Virus record (IMG/VR): IMGVR_UViG_3300033064_002330 | Span: 1-58,251 of that record | Reading direction: 5' to 3' (one strand) | DNA length: 58,251 nt | Source: a virus | In this document: piece after piece, positions 7,140 to 14,594 of the stretch | Layout of the letters: each line of letters begins with the position of its first letter | Position numbering within the stretch: the stretch's first letter is position 1 | Made by a program: the position numbers and the translations under genes | Notes under the pieces: model-generated | What the model was told of the DNA's origin: nothing | Databases searched by the model: none | Seen by the model: only the letters and a program-made list of their open reading frames with translations

Positions 7140-8716
7140 TCCATTTCGAGAATGCCCTGACGACGCTGCACCGCGGCGACGCCCTGGACGTCCTGCGCGA
7201 CCTGCCCGACGCGTCGTTTCACTGCGTCGTGACGTCGCCCCCCTATTACGGCCTGCGGTCCTACGGCATTCCGCCGCGCGTTTGGGGCGGCCGGGACGGG
7301 TGTCGGCACAAGTGGGGGGAACCGATGCGACACGGTCTGCGCGGGTTGCGGGGACAGTCGGGGGCGGGCGGTAACAAACAGGCCCGCGTCGCCGACGCCG
7401 GGCGGGCGGGAGGGTCGGGGGGCGGCGGGCAATACTGCGCCCTCTGCGGGGGTTGGTTGGGTTGTCTCGGCAACGAACCGCAACCGTGGCAATACACGCA
7501 GCACCTCGTCGAGTTGTTCCGCGAGGTCCGGCGCGTCCTGCGGCCCGACGGCGTCTGTTGGCTGAACCTGGGGGACTGTCATTCGTCCGAGACCCTCGAC
7601 GCGGAGTCGCCCGGTTACCGGCGCCCGCCCCAATCGCCGATGGCGCCGCCGCAGATCAAACCTCGCGACCTCGTCGGCGTCCCGTGGGCGGCGGCCCTGG
7701 CCCTCCGGGCTGACGGTTGGGCCCTGCGATCGGCGTCGCCGTGGATCAAACCGAACGCGCAACCCGAACCCGTTCGGGATCGGCCGACGACCGGGCATGA
7801 ATACCTGTTCCAACTGACGCCCGGCGTCGACGTCGAGTATTGGACGCACCCCCGGAAGAGGGGCGTCCGCGGCCGGGTGTCGCCGCCGCGCGAGTGGGAG
7901 TGGGTTCACAGGAACACGGGCGCCGTCTCGCAACACCCGCCGGTCGCGAACAAGGACCTCGCGAAGCGCCTGTGGTTCCGTCGGTCCCTTTGGTCGGCGC
8001 GTTACGTTCACTACGACCCCGACGCCGTGCGGAAGGCGGCGGCCGGATCCAAGGACGGGACCGATTACGACGCCCGCAACCGGCGGACGTCCGACGCGAT
8101 GGCCGAGGCCGTCGCCTACTGGGGCGACACGATCGCCGCGATCGAGGCGGGCGACGCCCTGGCCCTCCTGCCCGACGGGTCGCCGGGCGCGTTTACCGTG
8201 AACGTGGGGTCGTGCGCGGCGGCGCATTTCGCCGTGTTCCCTTACGACCTCGTCGTCCCGTGCATACTGTCGTCGACGTCGCATCGGGGCGCCTGCCCGA
8301 CGTGCCTCGCCCCTTACTCGAGGGTCGTCGAAATCGACAGGTCATTCCGCGGCGATTGGATGGCCGGGAAGCGCGACACGCAGGAACAGACCGGGCGGGT
8401 CGCCGTGTCCGGCGTCGGGACGTCGGGTAAGTACAGTCGGACGACGACCGGGCACCTGCCGACCTGCGCCTGCGAGTGGGCGCCGCCGGTCCCCTGTCGC
8501 GTCCTCGATCCGTTCGCCGGGACCGGGACCGTGCCCGCCGTCGCGCAAAACCTCGGGAGGCACGGCGTCGGGATCGAGGTCTCGGAGGACTTCTGCGATA
8601 TCGCAACCGATCGCCTGCGGTCGGGTAACGCCCGGCGCGTCCCGATCCGCAAGAAGAAGCAACCCAAACAGGCCCAACTCGACCTTCAGGTCGATCAACT
8701 CCGGATGTTTGAGTAG
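7136..8716 (+). CDS. DNA methyltransferase, TSPPY type (N4-C or N6-A)
   Basis: A 526-residue site-specific amino-methyltransferase of the beta arrangement. The catalytic motif TSPPYYGLR is at 33-41, REVRRVLRPDGVCWLNLGD follows, and the SAM-binding motif DPFAGTGT is at 458-465 with GIEVSEDFCDIA after it. Between them are several Cys/His pairs (CRHKWGE, CALCGGW, CPTCLAPY, CACEW) that could bind zinc. Product is N4-methylcytosine or N6-methyladenine; the motif alone does not decide. The GTG start overlaps the previous stop. No restriction endonuclease is nearby, so protection of phage DNA against host restriction is the likely role. Confidence 0.9.
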   Translation: MIHFENALTTLHRGDALDVLRDLPDASFHCVVTSPPYYGLRSYGIPPRVWGGRDGCRHKWGEPMRHGLRGLRGQSGAGGNKQARVADAGRAGGSGGGGQYCALCGGWLGCLGNEPQPWQYTQHLVELFREVRRVLRPDGVCWLNLGDCHSSETLDAESPGYRRPPQSPMAPPQIKPRDLVGVPWAAALALRADGWALRSASPWIKPNAQPEPVRDRPTTGHEYLFQLTPGVDVEYWTHPRKRGVRGRVSPPREWEWVHRNTGAVSQHPPVANKDLAKRLWFRRSLWSARYVHYDPDAVRKAAAGSKDGTDYDARNRRTSDAMAEAVAYWGDTIAAIEAGDALALLPDGSPGAFTVNVGSCAAAHFAVFPYDLVVPCILSSTSHRGACPTCLAPYSRVVEIDRSFRGDWMAGKRDTQEQTGRVAVSGVGTSGKYSRTTTGHLPTCACEWAPPVPCRVLDPFAGTGTVPAVAQNLGRHGVGIEVSEDFCDIATDRLRSGNARRVPIRKKKQPKQAQLDLQVDQLRMFE

Positions 8717-8730
8717 CGGGAGGAACACCG

Positions 8731-9147
8731 ATGGACAGCACAAAGAAGCCGGACGCAGCGAAGCCGCCGCACGTAGACGCACCCGCCGAGACGGCGACGA
8801 CACCCGCCGAGACGGCGACGACACCGACGCACGTCGACGCGCCGACGGCCGCCGAGTTGTTGGTTTCGGCCCTGTTGAACGGCCTCGAGTCGGCGAAGGC
8901 TATCATGTTGGTGCAGAATGCGGGGGACGAGGACGATCCGAAGACGCAGGTCGCGTCGGAACTGTTGAAGACGGCCGCCCTCCTGACGGTCGCCGCGACC
9001 CGGTTGTCAGACGCCGATATGTCAGACAATATCGACCGGACCGACGTCGACACGGCCTGCGCCCGCGTCGTCCGCGCCGCGCAGAAGGTCCGCACCACGA
9101 TCGGCGACGTCGGGAAGAAGAAGCCCGCGCCCGCAGAAGACGCATAG
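8731..9147 (+). CDS. Hypothetical protein with Pro/Ala/Thr repeat
   Basis: A 138-residue protein that I cannot assign. Residues 15-40 are low complexity and contain a duplicated PAETATT unit. Residues 42-128 form a predicted helical domain without cysteines. The C-terminus is lysine/alanine rich (KKKPAPAEDA). The ATG at 8731 has the recurrent leader GCGGGAGGAACACCG. It is followed by a 94 bp gap with a GC palindrome and a second copy of the same leader type. Confidence 0.6.
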   Translation: MDSTKKPDAAKPPHVDAPAETATTPAETATTPTHVDAPTAAELLVSALLNGLESAKAIMLVQNAGDEDDPKTQVASELLKTAALLTVAATRLSDADMSDNIDRTDVDTACARVVRAAQKVRTTIGDVGKKKPAPAEDA

Positions 9148-9170
9148 AAGCCGCCTGACGCATTCGCACC

Positions 9171-9184
9171 CCGCCCCGGGGCGG
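9171..9184. other. GC palindrome in gap
   Basis: CCGCCCCGGGGCGG is a perfect 14 bp palindrome 24 bases after a stop codon. It has no loop and no T run, so it is a weak candidate terminator; it could also be a protein site. Confidence 0.35.
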
Positions 9185-9241
9185 TCGGTCGCCGACGACG
9201 CCGATCGGCCGCCTCGGGGCGCAGAAACGGGAGGAACACCC

Positions 9242-9907
9242 ATGCAAGGCAAACTGCGACGCCGGAACCTGTTGGGCGAGGTCCTTGGCGACGCCCTTCT
9301 GATCGTAGTCGTGATCGTCGTCGCCGGGTTGGCCCTGACGGCCGTCCTGTGGATTTCGTCGTTTGTTAGCGCCCAAACGATGCCCCCCGTTGGGGACGCG
9401 TTCACCGTCGCGGCCCGCGCCGCCCTCGTGAACCCGGCCGTGCCGGAGTGGAAGAAGGACCTGTTAACCCAAGGGTTGACACATCGAGGCGAGGGACGCG
9501 AGACGTCGGCCCGCCTCGTCTTCTATCACCCGCGCGAGGCCTGCACCGAGGAAACCCACGCCCGACGGCTGGCCTCCGGCGACGCCTGCAAGTGTCAGAA
9601 ATGGATCGGGACGGCGTCCGGGACCCTCGTCCGGCCGGGCGTCGCGTCCTGCACCGTGTCGGCCCGCAAGGCGGGTAAGTGGTGGGGGTCGTGGGTGTGG
9701 ATCGAGGGCCTTGGCCTGCACAAGGTCGAGGACGTGTTCCCGGAGTCGGGATCGCACGACGTCTTTGATATCGCCGCGCCCTGGCCCGTGTCCTCGAGTT
9801 ACGCGGAGTGGCTCGCCGACCGGCGGGCCGTGCGGTTCGCCGAACACGTCCAGTACCGCGGCCGCGCCGTCGTCACCGTGAAACCTCGAGGGGGTTGGTC
9901 ACAATGA
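9242..9907 (+). CDS. Membrane-anchored 3D-domain (double-psi barrel) protein
   Basis: A 221-residue protein with a basic N-terminus (KLRRRN) and one strong membrane helix at about 18-43, so the rest should face the cell exterior. Residues about 88-200 resemble the 3D/RlpA-MltA double-psi barrel: TASGTLVRPG, then WVWIEGLGLHKVEDV and SHDVFDI, with D164, D173 and D176 as candidate catalytic acids. Related barrels cut or bind peptidoglycan. Located in the early block far from the lysis cassette, it may act on the cell wall or during lysis regulation (inference). Five cysteines in the outer part may form disulfides. Start is set by CGGGAGGAACACCC. Confidence 0.62.
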   Translation: MQGKLRRRNLLGEVLGDALLIVVVIVVAGLALTAVLWISSFVSAQTMPPVGDAFTVAARAALVNPAVPEWKKDLLTQGLTHRGEGRETSARLVFYHPREACTEETHARRLASGDACKCQKWIGTASGTLVRPGVASCTVSARKAGKWWGSWVWIEGLGLHKVEDVFPESGSHDVFDIAAPWPVSSSYAEWLADRRAVRFAEHVQYRGRAVVTVKPRGGWSQ

Positions 9908-10263
9908 AAAAATGCCCGATCGGCCCGATACAGAATTACACTCCGGACCGGGCCGGGTGTTGCGCCCACGTCCGGCAGGTCGAGGTCCTCGCGGGGATCG
10001 CGGCCGTGACCTGCGGACGCGTCCACCTGCCCGAACTCAAAGGGGTCGTCGAATTCGCCTACGGGTGCGACGTGATCGGGGCCGACCCGGTCGCCCTCGC
10101 GGCGACCTACATACTCGCCGGGCAACCCGTCCCGGTCGAACTCGACGTGCAGGAACTCCTGTGCGTTTGGCAGGTTCACGCCTGCCTCGGACACCGCGAG
10201 TCGGTCCCGTACGTGCAGGCCCTTCAGGCGTTACGCCGAGGAGGTCCGTCTGATGCTGACTGA
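9904..10263 (+). CDS. Small cysteine-containing protein, unknown
   Basis: A 119-residue protein with six cysteines (for example RAGCCAHV at 17-24) and no family I recognise. The ATG overlaps the stop of the 3D-domain gene as ATGA, and its own end overlaps the next membrane protein gene by 11 bases. Coupling on both sides suggests a shared cell-envelope function, but nothing in the sequence proves it. No signal peptide or membrane helix. Confidence 0.55.
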   Translation: MKKCPIGPIQNYTPDRAGCCAHVRQVEVLAGIAAVTCGRVHLPELKGVVEFAYGCDVIGADPVALAATYILAGQPVPVELDVQELLCVWQVHACLGHRESVPYVQALQALRRGGPSDAD

Positions 10264-10579
10264 CTACTTCGACGGCGGCGACCTTCTGCTGGTGGCGACC
10301 GGTTTCTTCCTGTGGGGGGCGATCCGACGGCCGGGATCCGCCCGCCGGACGCTGGAACTGATCGCCGTCGGGGCGATCGTCCTCCTGTTGGTGGCGATCC
10401 CTCGCGCCCTGTCCCGCCTGTTCGCCGGACTTGCTGACGTGGTCGGCGCATTCTACGACACGGCACCCGTCCCGTTTGAACCGTTTATCGAACGGGTCCT
10501 GACCGAAACCGGGTTCCGGACCCCTAAGGAGGACGCACCCGATGGCCGAAACAGTACCGCCGACACCCGACCCCGTTGA
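10253..10579 (+). CDS. Small two-helix membrane protein
   Basis: A 108-residue protein with two predicted membrane helices at about 9-24 (GDLLLVATGFFLWGAI) and 34-53 (ELIAVGAIVLLLVAIPRAL), separated by a short basic loop, then an amphipathic tail. Topology resembles small holins or inner-membrane phage proteins, but it is away from the lysis cassette. The last 38 bases overlap the next gene in another frame. Confidence 0.55.
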   Translation: MLTDYFDGGDLLLVATGFFLWGAIRRPGSARRTLELIAVGAIVLLLVAIPRALSRLFAGLADVVGAFYDTAPVPFEPFIERVLTETGFRTPKEDAPDGRNSTADTRPR

Positions 10580-11129
10580 CGACCCGATCGTGATATACGT
10601 CGCCGAGCCCTACACGGCGCGACGTGACAACTGCGTCGGGTGCGCGGGTCCTATAGGCGAGGGGCCGTCCCTCTGCCCCCATGCCGCACGAGAGGCCGTT
10701 GAGTTTGTCGGCGATATGCGGATCGTGCCGGGCGCGACCTGCACAATGCCCGACGTTGACCGGCGCGATCGGAACGTCGCCGAGGCCGACCTCGCCGGGC
10801 GAATCATCGCCCGCCTTGGTCACGTCCCGTTCATCCCGCACACAATGACCCGCGATTGGGAACGCGACCCGGTCCTCCGATACCCGGACTTTATCAGGAT
10901 CGACGACGAATGGCTGAAGCGATCCGAGGCGATCCTATACGGGGCGACGTCGCCGGGCGCCGACAAGGAACTCGAACTCGCCCGGCGCAACGGCCTCGAC
11001 GTCTTCCGGTCGGTCCTCGAAATCCCGGCCGTCGTCGGGCGCGATCGCGACGTCGCGTTCCGGACGGCCGACCGCCCGCCGGGCGAGTCGGTGCAACGGA
11101 TCCCGTACGAAGGGACTTGGTGGAAATGA
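10542..11129 (+). CDS. Nucleoside 2-deoxyribosyltransferase-like (DUF4406-type) protein
   Basis: A 195-residue protein. It starts with the strand VIYVAEPYTA (17-26), then DRNVAEADLAGRIIARLGHVPFIPH (two stretches, 76-100), then PDFIRIDDEWLKRSEAILYG and SPGADKELELARRNGLDVF at 115-155. This is the pattern of nucleoside 2-deoxyribosyltransferase and DUF4406 proteins, where E143 would be near the catalytic position. About 45 residues (28-72) with four cysteines (CVGCAG, LCPH, TC) are inserted after the first strand and may bind zinc. Could act on nucleosides, or on a nucleotide second messenger (speculation). Shine-Dalgarno AAGGAGG fixes the ATG. Confidence 0.68.
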   Translation: MAETVPPTPDPVDDPIVIYVAEPYTARRDNCVGCAGPIGEGPSLCPHAAREAVEFVGDMRIVPGATCTMPDVDRRDRNVAEADLAGRIIARLGHVPFIPHTMTRDWERDPVLRYPDFIRIDDEWLKRSEAILYGATSPGADKELELARRNGLDVFRSVLEIPAVVGRDRDVAFRTADRPPGESVQRIPYEGTWWK

Positions 11130-11281
11130 CTCACGACCCGAAGAAGCGCAAGCGCCGGAAGGACAAGTCGCGCGCCCAACAGGCCCGCAAGTCACGGGCC
11201 GGGAATTCGACGAAGACGAAGGTCGGGCGGAGTCGCCGGGCGCAACACGCGAAACTGTTCGGCGAGTCCGGGTACGAGTGA
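11126..11281 (+). CDS. Very small, highly basic protein
   Basis: A 51-residue protein made largely of Lys and Arg (KKRKRRKDKSR, KSRAGNSTKTKVGRSRR) with a short acidic end. The ATG overlaps the previous stop (ATGA). Composition suggests binding to nucleic acid or to an acidic partner; it has no fold I can name. A 22 bp perfect palindrome follows its stop. Confidence 0.5.
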   Translation: MTHDPKKRKRRKDKSRAQQARKSRAGNSTKTKVGRSRRAQHAKLFGESGYE

Positions 11282-11290
11282 AGAAAGAGA

Positions 11291-11312
11291 CAGGCCGCCG
11301 ATCGGCGGCCTG
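11291..11312 (+). terminator. Perfect 22 bp hairpin after basic protein gene
   Basis: CAGGCCGCCGA and TCGGCGGCCTG are perfect reverse complements and adjacent, giving a stem with a GATC turn, nine bases after the stop at 11281. There is no T run, so termination would be intrinsic only weakly; it may instead protect an RNA end. Confidence 0.45.
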
Positions 11313-11326
11313 AAGGGCGGGTAACA

Positions 11327-11887
11327 ATGCACCCCGTAACTCGAGCCGGGATTGGGTTGTTCCTGATCGTCACGGGCGTCGTCTTCCTACTGGGGGCGAT
11401 CGCCTGCGGGTTCCGGCACCAACCGGCGGCCCTGCCGATCGCGGCCGTCGGGCTTGTCCTTGTGTGCGTCGGGATCCTGATACACGCGCCCGCGTACCGG
11501 GAACTCGACGCGCCTGCCGTGCCGGGTATATGCCCGGACTGTAACGGGTCCGGGTTCGGAGGCGGATCGACGTCGGCGACCTGCCATTGCTCGACGACGA
11601 TCACGACGGAGGCGAGGCAGTCGTGCCAGTTGACGACCGGCCGGGAAACCCGCCGCACGGGAGTTGATCGAATGCCCTGGACACCTCGGCCGACGTCGGC
11701 GGGCCTGTTGGGCGTCAACGCCCTCTGCCGGGAATGCGGTTGGCACTCGCAGGCCCGCAACGCCCAAGGTAACGCGGCCCGGCATTACGACGCGACGAAA
11801 CACACCGTCGACGTTGAGTCGACGATGGCCGTCACGTATGGCAACACCGACGCGTCACACCCGCACGAGAGAGAAGGCGGCGAATGA
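11327..11887 (+). CDS. Membrane protein with two zinc-binding motifs
   Basis: A 186-residue protein with two N-terminal membrane helices (about 8-28 and 34-53) and a cytoplasmic tail. The tail holds CPDCNGSGFGGG with a later CHC, similar to DnaJ-type zinc knuckles, and CRECGWHS (132-139) followed by two His (ARHYDATKH), the C2H2-like pattern seen in small phage zinc fingers. Could tether a nucleic-acid- or protein-binding finger to the membrane. No family name is supported. Its stop overlaps the next gene (ATGA). Confidence 0.55.
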   Translation: MHPVTRAGIGLFLIVTGVVFLLGAIACGFRHQPAALPIAAVGLVLVCVGILIHAPAYRELDAPAVPGICPDCNGSGFGGGSTSATCHCSTTITTEARQSCQLTTGRETRRTGVDRMPWTPRPTSAGLLGVNALCRECGWHSQARNAQGNAARHYDATKHTVDVESTMAVTYGNTDASHPHEREGGE

Positions 11888-12918
11888 TTGACCCCTATTG
11901 GGCGGACACCGACGCCGACCTGACGCTATACCACGGTGACAGCGTCGACGTCCTGCCGGGCCTGCCCGACGACTCCGTGTCGCTGATATGCACCGACCCC
12001 CCGTACGGCGTCGACCTGATGGGCAAGGCGTGGGATAAGGCCCTCCCCGATCCGACGGTTTGGGCCGAATGCCTGCGGGTCCTCAAACCGGGCGGATTCA
12101 TGTTCGCGTTTATGACCCCTCGTTTGGACTGCCTTTGGCGGTTTGGATCACAGGGCGAGGGCGTCGGGTTCGACGTTGGGCACTACCTCTTCGAGTGGGT
12201 ATACGCCGACGGGTTTCCGAAGGGCCGAGACCTGCCGGATGGGCGGAAGGGCGGACGCCAATCCATGAAACCTGCTCACGAGGCGATTGTCGTCGCGCAG
12301 AAACACCGGGCGGAGAAGACGATCGCCGCCAACGTCGAAAAACACGGGACCGGCGGGCTATACGTCGACGGCTGCATGATCCCATTCCCCGGTGACGGCA
12401 CTCCGGAATCGGACGGCGGCGGTTGGGGTTGGGAAGCGTCGGAAGGACCGGGATTTAACGGGGGCTGGAATGCCGATCACCAAACAACCGCCAACCCAAA
12501 AGGCCGACACCCGGCGAACCTCGCCGTGACGGATCAGGCCCTCGGCCGCCGGTCGAAATACTACGACGTCGACCGTTGGGCCCGCGAACACGTTGTCTTT
12601 ACTGAATGTGGGGCGCTTGCCTACTGCCCGAAGGCGGCGACGTCGGAGAAGGACGCCGGGACCGACGGCAACCCTCACCCGTCCGTCAAACCTCTCGCCC
12701 TGGTGTCCTGGTTGCTCACCCTCGGGACGCCGGACGGAGGCCTCGTCCTCGACCCGTTCGCCGGGACCGGGACAACCCTCGTCGCCGCGAAGGCCCTCGG
12801 GATTCGGGCCGTCGGAGTCGAACTGAACGACACGCCCGCCGAACCGTTCTGCACAATCGCCCGCCAACGGATCGAGGCGCAGGACCCGCCCGCGCCCACG
12901 CAGGGGACGCTGCTATGA
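11884..12918 (+). CDS. DNA methyltransferase, DPPY type
   Basis: A 344-residue DNA amino-methyltransferase. TDPPYG is at 37-42, followed by MGKAWD and LRVLKPGGFMFAF; the SAM-binding DPFAGTGTT is at 290-298 with GVELN after it. This order is the beta class. The sequence best fits N6-adenine or N4-cytosine methylation of duplex DNA. The central part contains a Gly/Trp-rich loop (about 170-195) that may carry target recognition. It is the second methyltransferase of this genome and is not a duplicate of the first: motifs and lengths differ. No restriction partner is seen. Coupled to genes on both sides by ATGA overlaps. Confidence 0.9.
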   Translation: MIDPYWADTDADLTLYHGDSVDVLPGLPDDSVSLICTDPPYGVDLMGKAWDKALPDPTVWAECLRVLKPGGFMFAFMTPRLDCLWRFGSQGEGVGFDVGHYLFEWVYADGFPKGRDLPDGRKGGRQSMKPAHEAIVVAQKHRAEKTIAANVEKHGTGGLYVDGCMIPFPGDGTPESDGGGWGWEASEGPGFNGGWNADHQTTANPKGRHPANLAVTDQALGRRSKYYDVDRWAREHVVFTECGALAYCPKAATSEKDAGTDGNPHPSVKPLALVSWLLTLGTPDGGLVLDPFAGTGTTLVAAKALGIRAVGVELNDTPAEPFCTIARQRIEAQDPPAPTQGTLL

Positions 12919-13247
12919 CCCCTCCCCGCACCGCCCGACAAGGCAAGTTCGTTGCCCGCGATCACCTCGTCCGGACCGTTCAGGCGCCGGACCTGCGCCT
13001 GCACCTCGTCCGACGGACGATCAACGAGAAGCGACACGCCTTCACGTATGAAACCCACTGCGGGATCGCCCGCCTAATCACCCACCGGATCGCGGTCGAT
13101 ACTTGGCGACATAAGGCCCGCGACTCGTTCGCGAAGGCCGACGGGCCCTGCCCTGAATGCGCCGCCGCCCTGGCGAACCTGCTCGCCAAAGGGCCCCATT
13201 GCGAGACGACGCCGAAGAAGCCGAAACGGACGTCAGCCGACGACTGA
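12915..13247 (+). CDS. Small zinc-ribbon-like protein
   Basis: A 110-residue basic protein. THCGIARLITHR and CPECAAAL supply two His/Cys pairs that could bind one zinc ion (about residues 47-80). The C-terminus is lysine rich (TTPKKPKRTS). The ATG overlaps the methyltransferase stop. No named family; this composition is common among small phage proteins that bind host enzymes or nucleic acids. Confidence 0.55.
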   Translation: MTPPRTARQGKFVARDHLVRTVQAPDLRLHLVRRTINEKRHAFTYETHCGIARLITHRIAVDTWRHKARDSFAKADGPCPECAAALANLLAKGPHCETTPKKPKRTSADD

Positions 13248-13262
13248 AAGGAGTCGCTCAAC

Positions 13263-13682
13263 GTGCCCCAACAAACCGAGAAGCCGCCAACGTATAGCGA
13301 CCGAGAATGCTCGCCGGAGTTTGCCGACGCAATACGCCAGGGCGGGTCGATCGTCCAACGGTGCGGCCCGTGCGGGCGTACCTACTTTGTTGCCGAAGGG
13401 GATTTCGACCAAGGGGAACTCGAGGGCCTCCGGCTGGACGCGTCGCAGGACCCCGATCGGTACGTCGCAAACGAATTCGTCGATTTCATTTCGTGGGGGT
13501 CATTCTTCGGCAAGGAGATCGTCGAGGGCTGCCCTTGCGGCTACGCCGCTCATGTCGAGTCGTCTCTGTGGACGCACCGTTCTATGATCGTAAAGTACCT
13601 TCGCGACCGTTCGGTCCGCGCCCTCGAGTCGACCCAACAGGACGCCGACGAAATCGCCTCGATCAGCGAACTGAAGACCTGA
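13263..13682 (+). CDS. Small protein with two Cys motifs
   Basis: A 139-residue acidic protein with CGPCGRTYF (34-42) and CPCGYAAH (about 90-97), a likely split zinc ribbon, then a helical C-terminus. GTG start at 13263 behind GAAAGGAG. It is the last gene before the packaging block. Unknown function. Confidence 0.55.
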   Translation: MPQQTEKPPTYSDRECSPEFADAIRQGGSIVQRCGPCGRTYFVAEGDFDQGELEGLRLDASQDPDRYVANEFVDFISWGSFFGKEIVEGCPCGYAAHVESSLWTHRSMIVKYLRDRSVRALESTQQDADEIASISELKT

Positions 13683-13721
13683 CCCGTTGCGCGAAATCGT
13701 TGACCGAGGTAACCTGTCCCC

Positions 13722-14594
13722 ATGTTTCCAGACCCGCAGGATAAGCCGGACACCCCGGACGGGGGGCGCGTCAAAGGCCCGCCCGCCCCTCCCGCGGGCG
13801 CTAAGGCCGATCCCCCGGCCGACGGCCCGGATTCGGGCGCCGAACTCGAGCAGGGCGACGGTGTCGACCTTCTCGCCGTGGGCGAAGACGGTCGCCCGGC
13901 ACTCGAGGGAGGGACGCAGTTCGTCGACCTCACCCTCGAGAAGGTCGACGTCGTCGACGCTGACGGCACCCTCGTCCCCGCCGACCATGATCCGTCGGAC
14001 CTGCAGGTCGCGGTCCTGACGATCGCCGAGGGGACCGACGTCGACGACCTGCCCGAGGCCGTCCTCGTCGATTTCCGGGTCATTGGACGCAGCCGACAGG
14101 CCCGACGCCGTGCCGTGCGGTCCTGCGTGATCCAATCGCCGAGGATCGGGCATCGGGTCCTTGGGCGCCTGTTCGGCGTCAACAAGGACACGATCACAAA
14201 CGACCTCCGGGCGATCAGTTCGGCGACCCTCGAGAGGGTGACCAATCACGACGCCGCGGAGGAAATCGGAGAGGCGTTCAACTTCTATACATTCATGCGA
14301 GACCTCGCCCTCGCCGATATGGCGCAGGTCAAACCAGGAAGCAATATGCGCGCCGCCCATTTCCGCAACGCGATCACCTCACAGGAGAGGATCGACGAGG
14401 TCGCCTTCCGGTTGGGCCTCTGGCGAGAGGCCCCGAAGGAACTTATCATCGGCGGACAGGCGGCCGATCCCCGTAAGGCGATCGCCGCGACCCTCTCGAA
14501 CGAGGAACTCGCCGACGCCTTGACCGGCCGGTCGAGGAGGGAGGCGGCCAATGGCGACAACGGAGAAGACGTCCCCGATCCGACCGGCGACTGA
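13722..14594 (+). CDS. Putative terminase small subunit
   Basis: A 290-residue protein. The first 110 residues are acidic, proline-rich and probably disordered. Residues about 130-170 hold a helix-turn-helix (GHRVLGRLFGVNKDTITNDL), fitting DNA recognition at a packaging site. The rest is helical, as in oligomer-forming small terminases. Identification rests on this HTH and on position: it overlaps the large terminase gene by 44 bases. No Shine-Dalgarno is evident; a weak TTGCGC-N17-TAACCT pair at 13687-13715 lies so close that the mRNA would be nearly leaderless. Confidence 0.65.
   Translation: MFPDPQDKPDTPDGGRVKGPPAPPAGAKADPPADGPDSGAELEQGDGVDLLAVGEDGRPALEGGTQFVDLTLEKVDVVDADGTLVPADHDPSDLQVAVLTIAEGTDVDDLPEAVLVDFRVIGRSRQARRRAVRSCVIQSPRIGHRVLGRLFGVNKDTITNDLRAISSATLERVTNHDAAEEIGEAFNFYTFMRDLALADMAQVKPGSNMRAAHFRNAITSQERIDEVAFRLGLWREAPKELIIGGQAADPRKAIAATLSNEELADALTGRSRREAANGDNGEDVPDPTGD

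Noticed and set aside
6461-8716. Longer 751-residue form of the methyltransferase
   Set aside because: The extra N-terminal part is an Arg/Pro-rich shadow of the ASCH gene; the GTG at 7136 with GTGA overlap fits the operon.
13687-13715. Promoter TTGCGC-N17-TAACCT before the small terminase
   Set aside because: Both boxes are weak and it leaves almost no leader; too uncertain to list as a feature.
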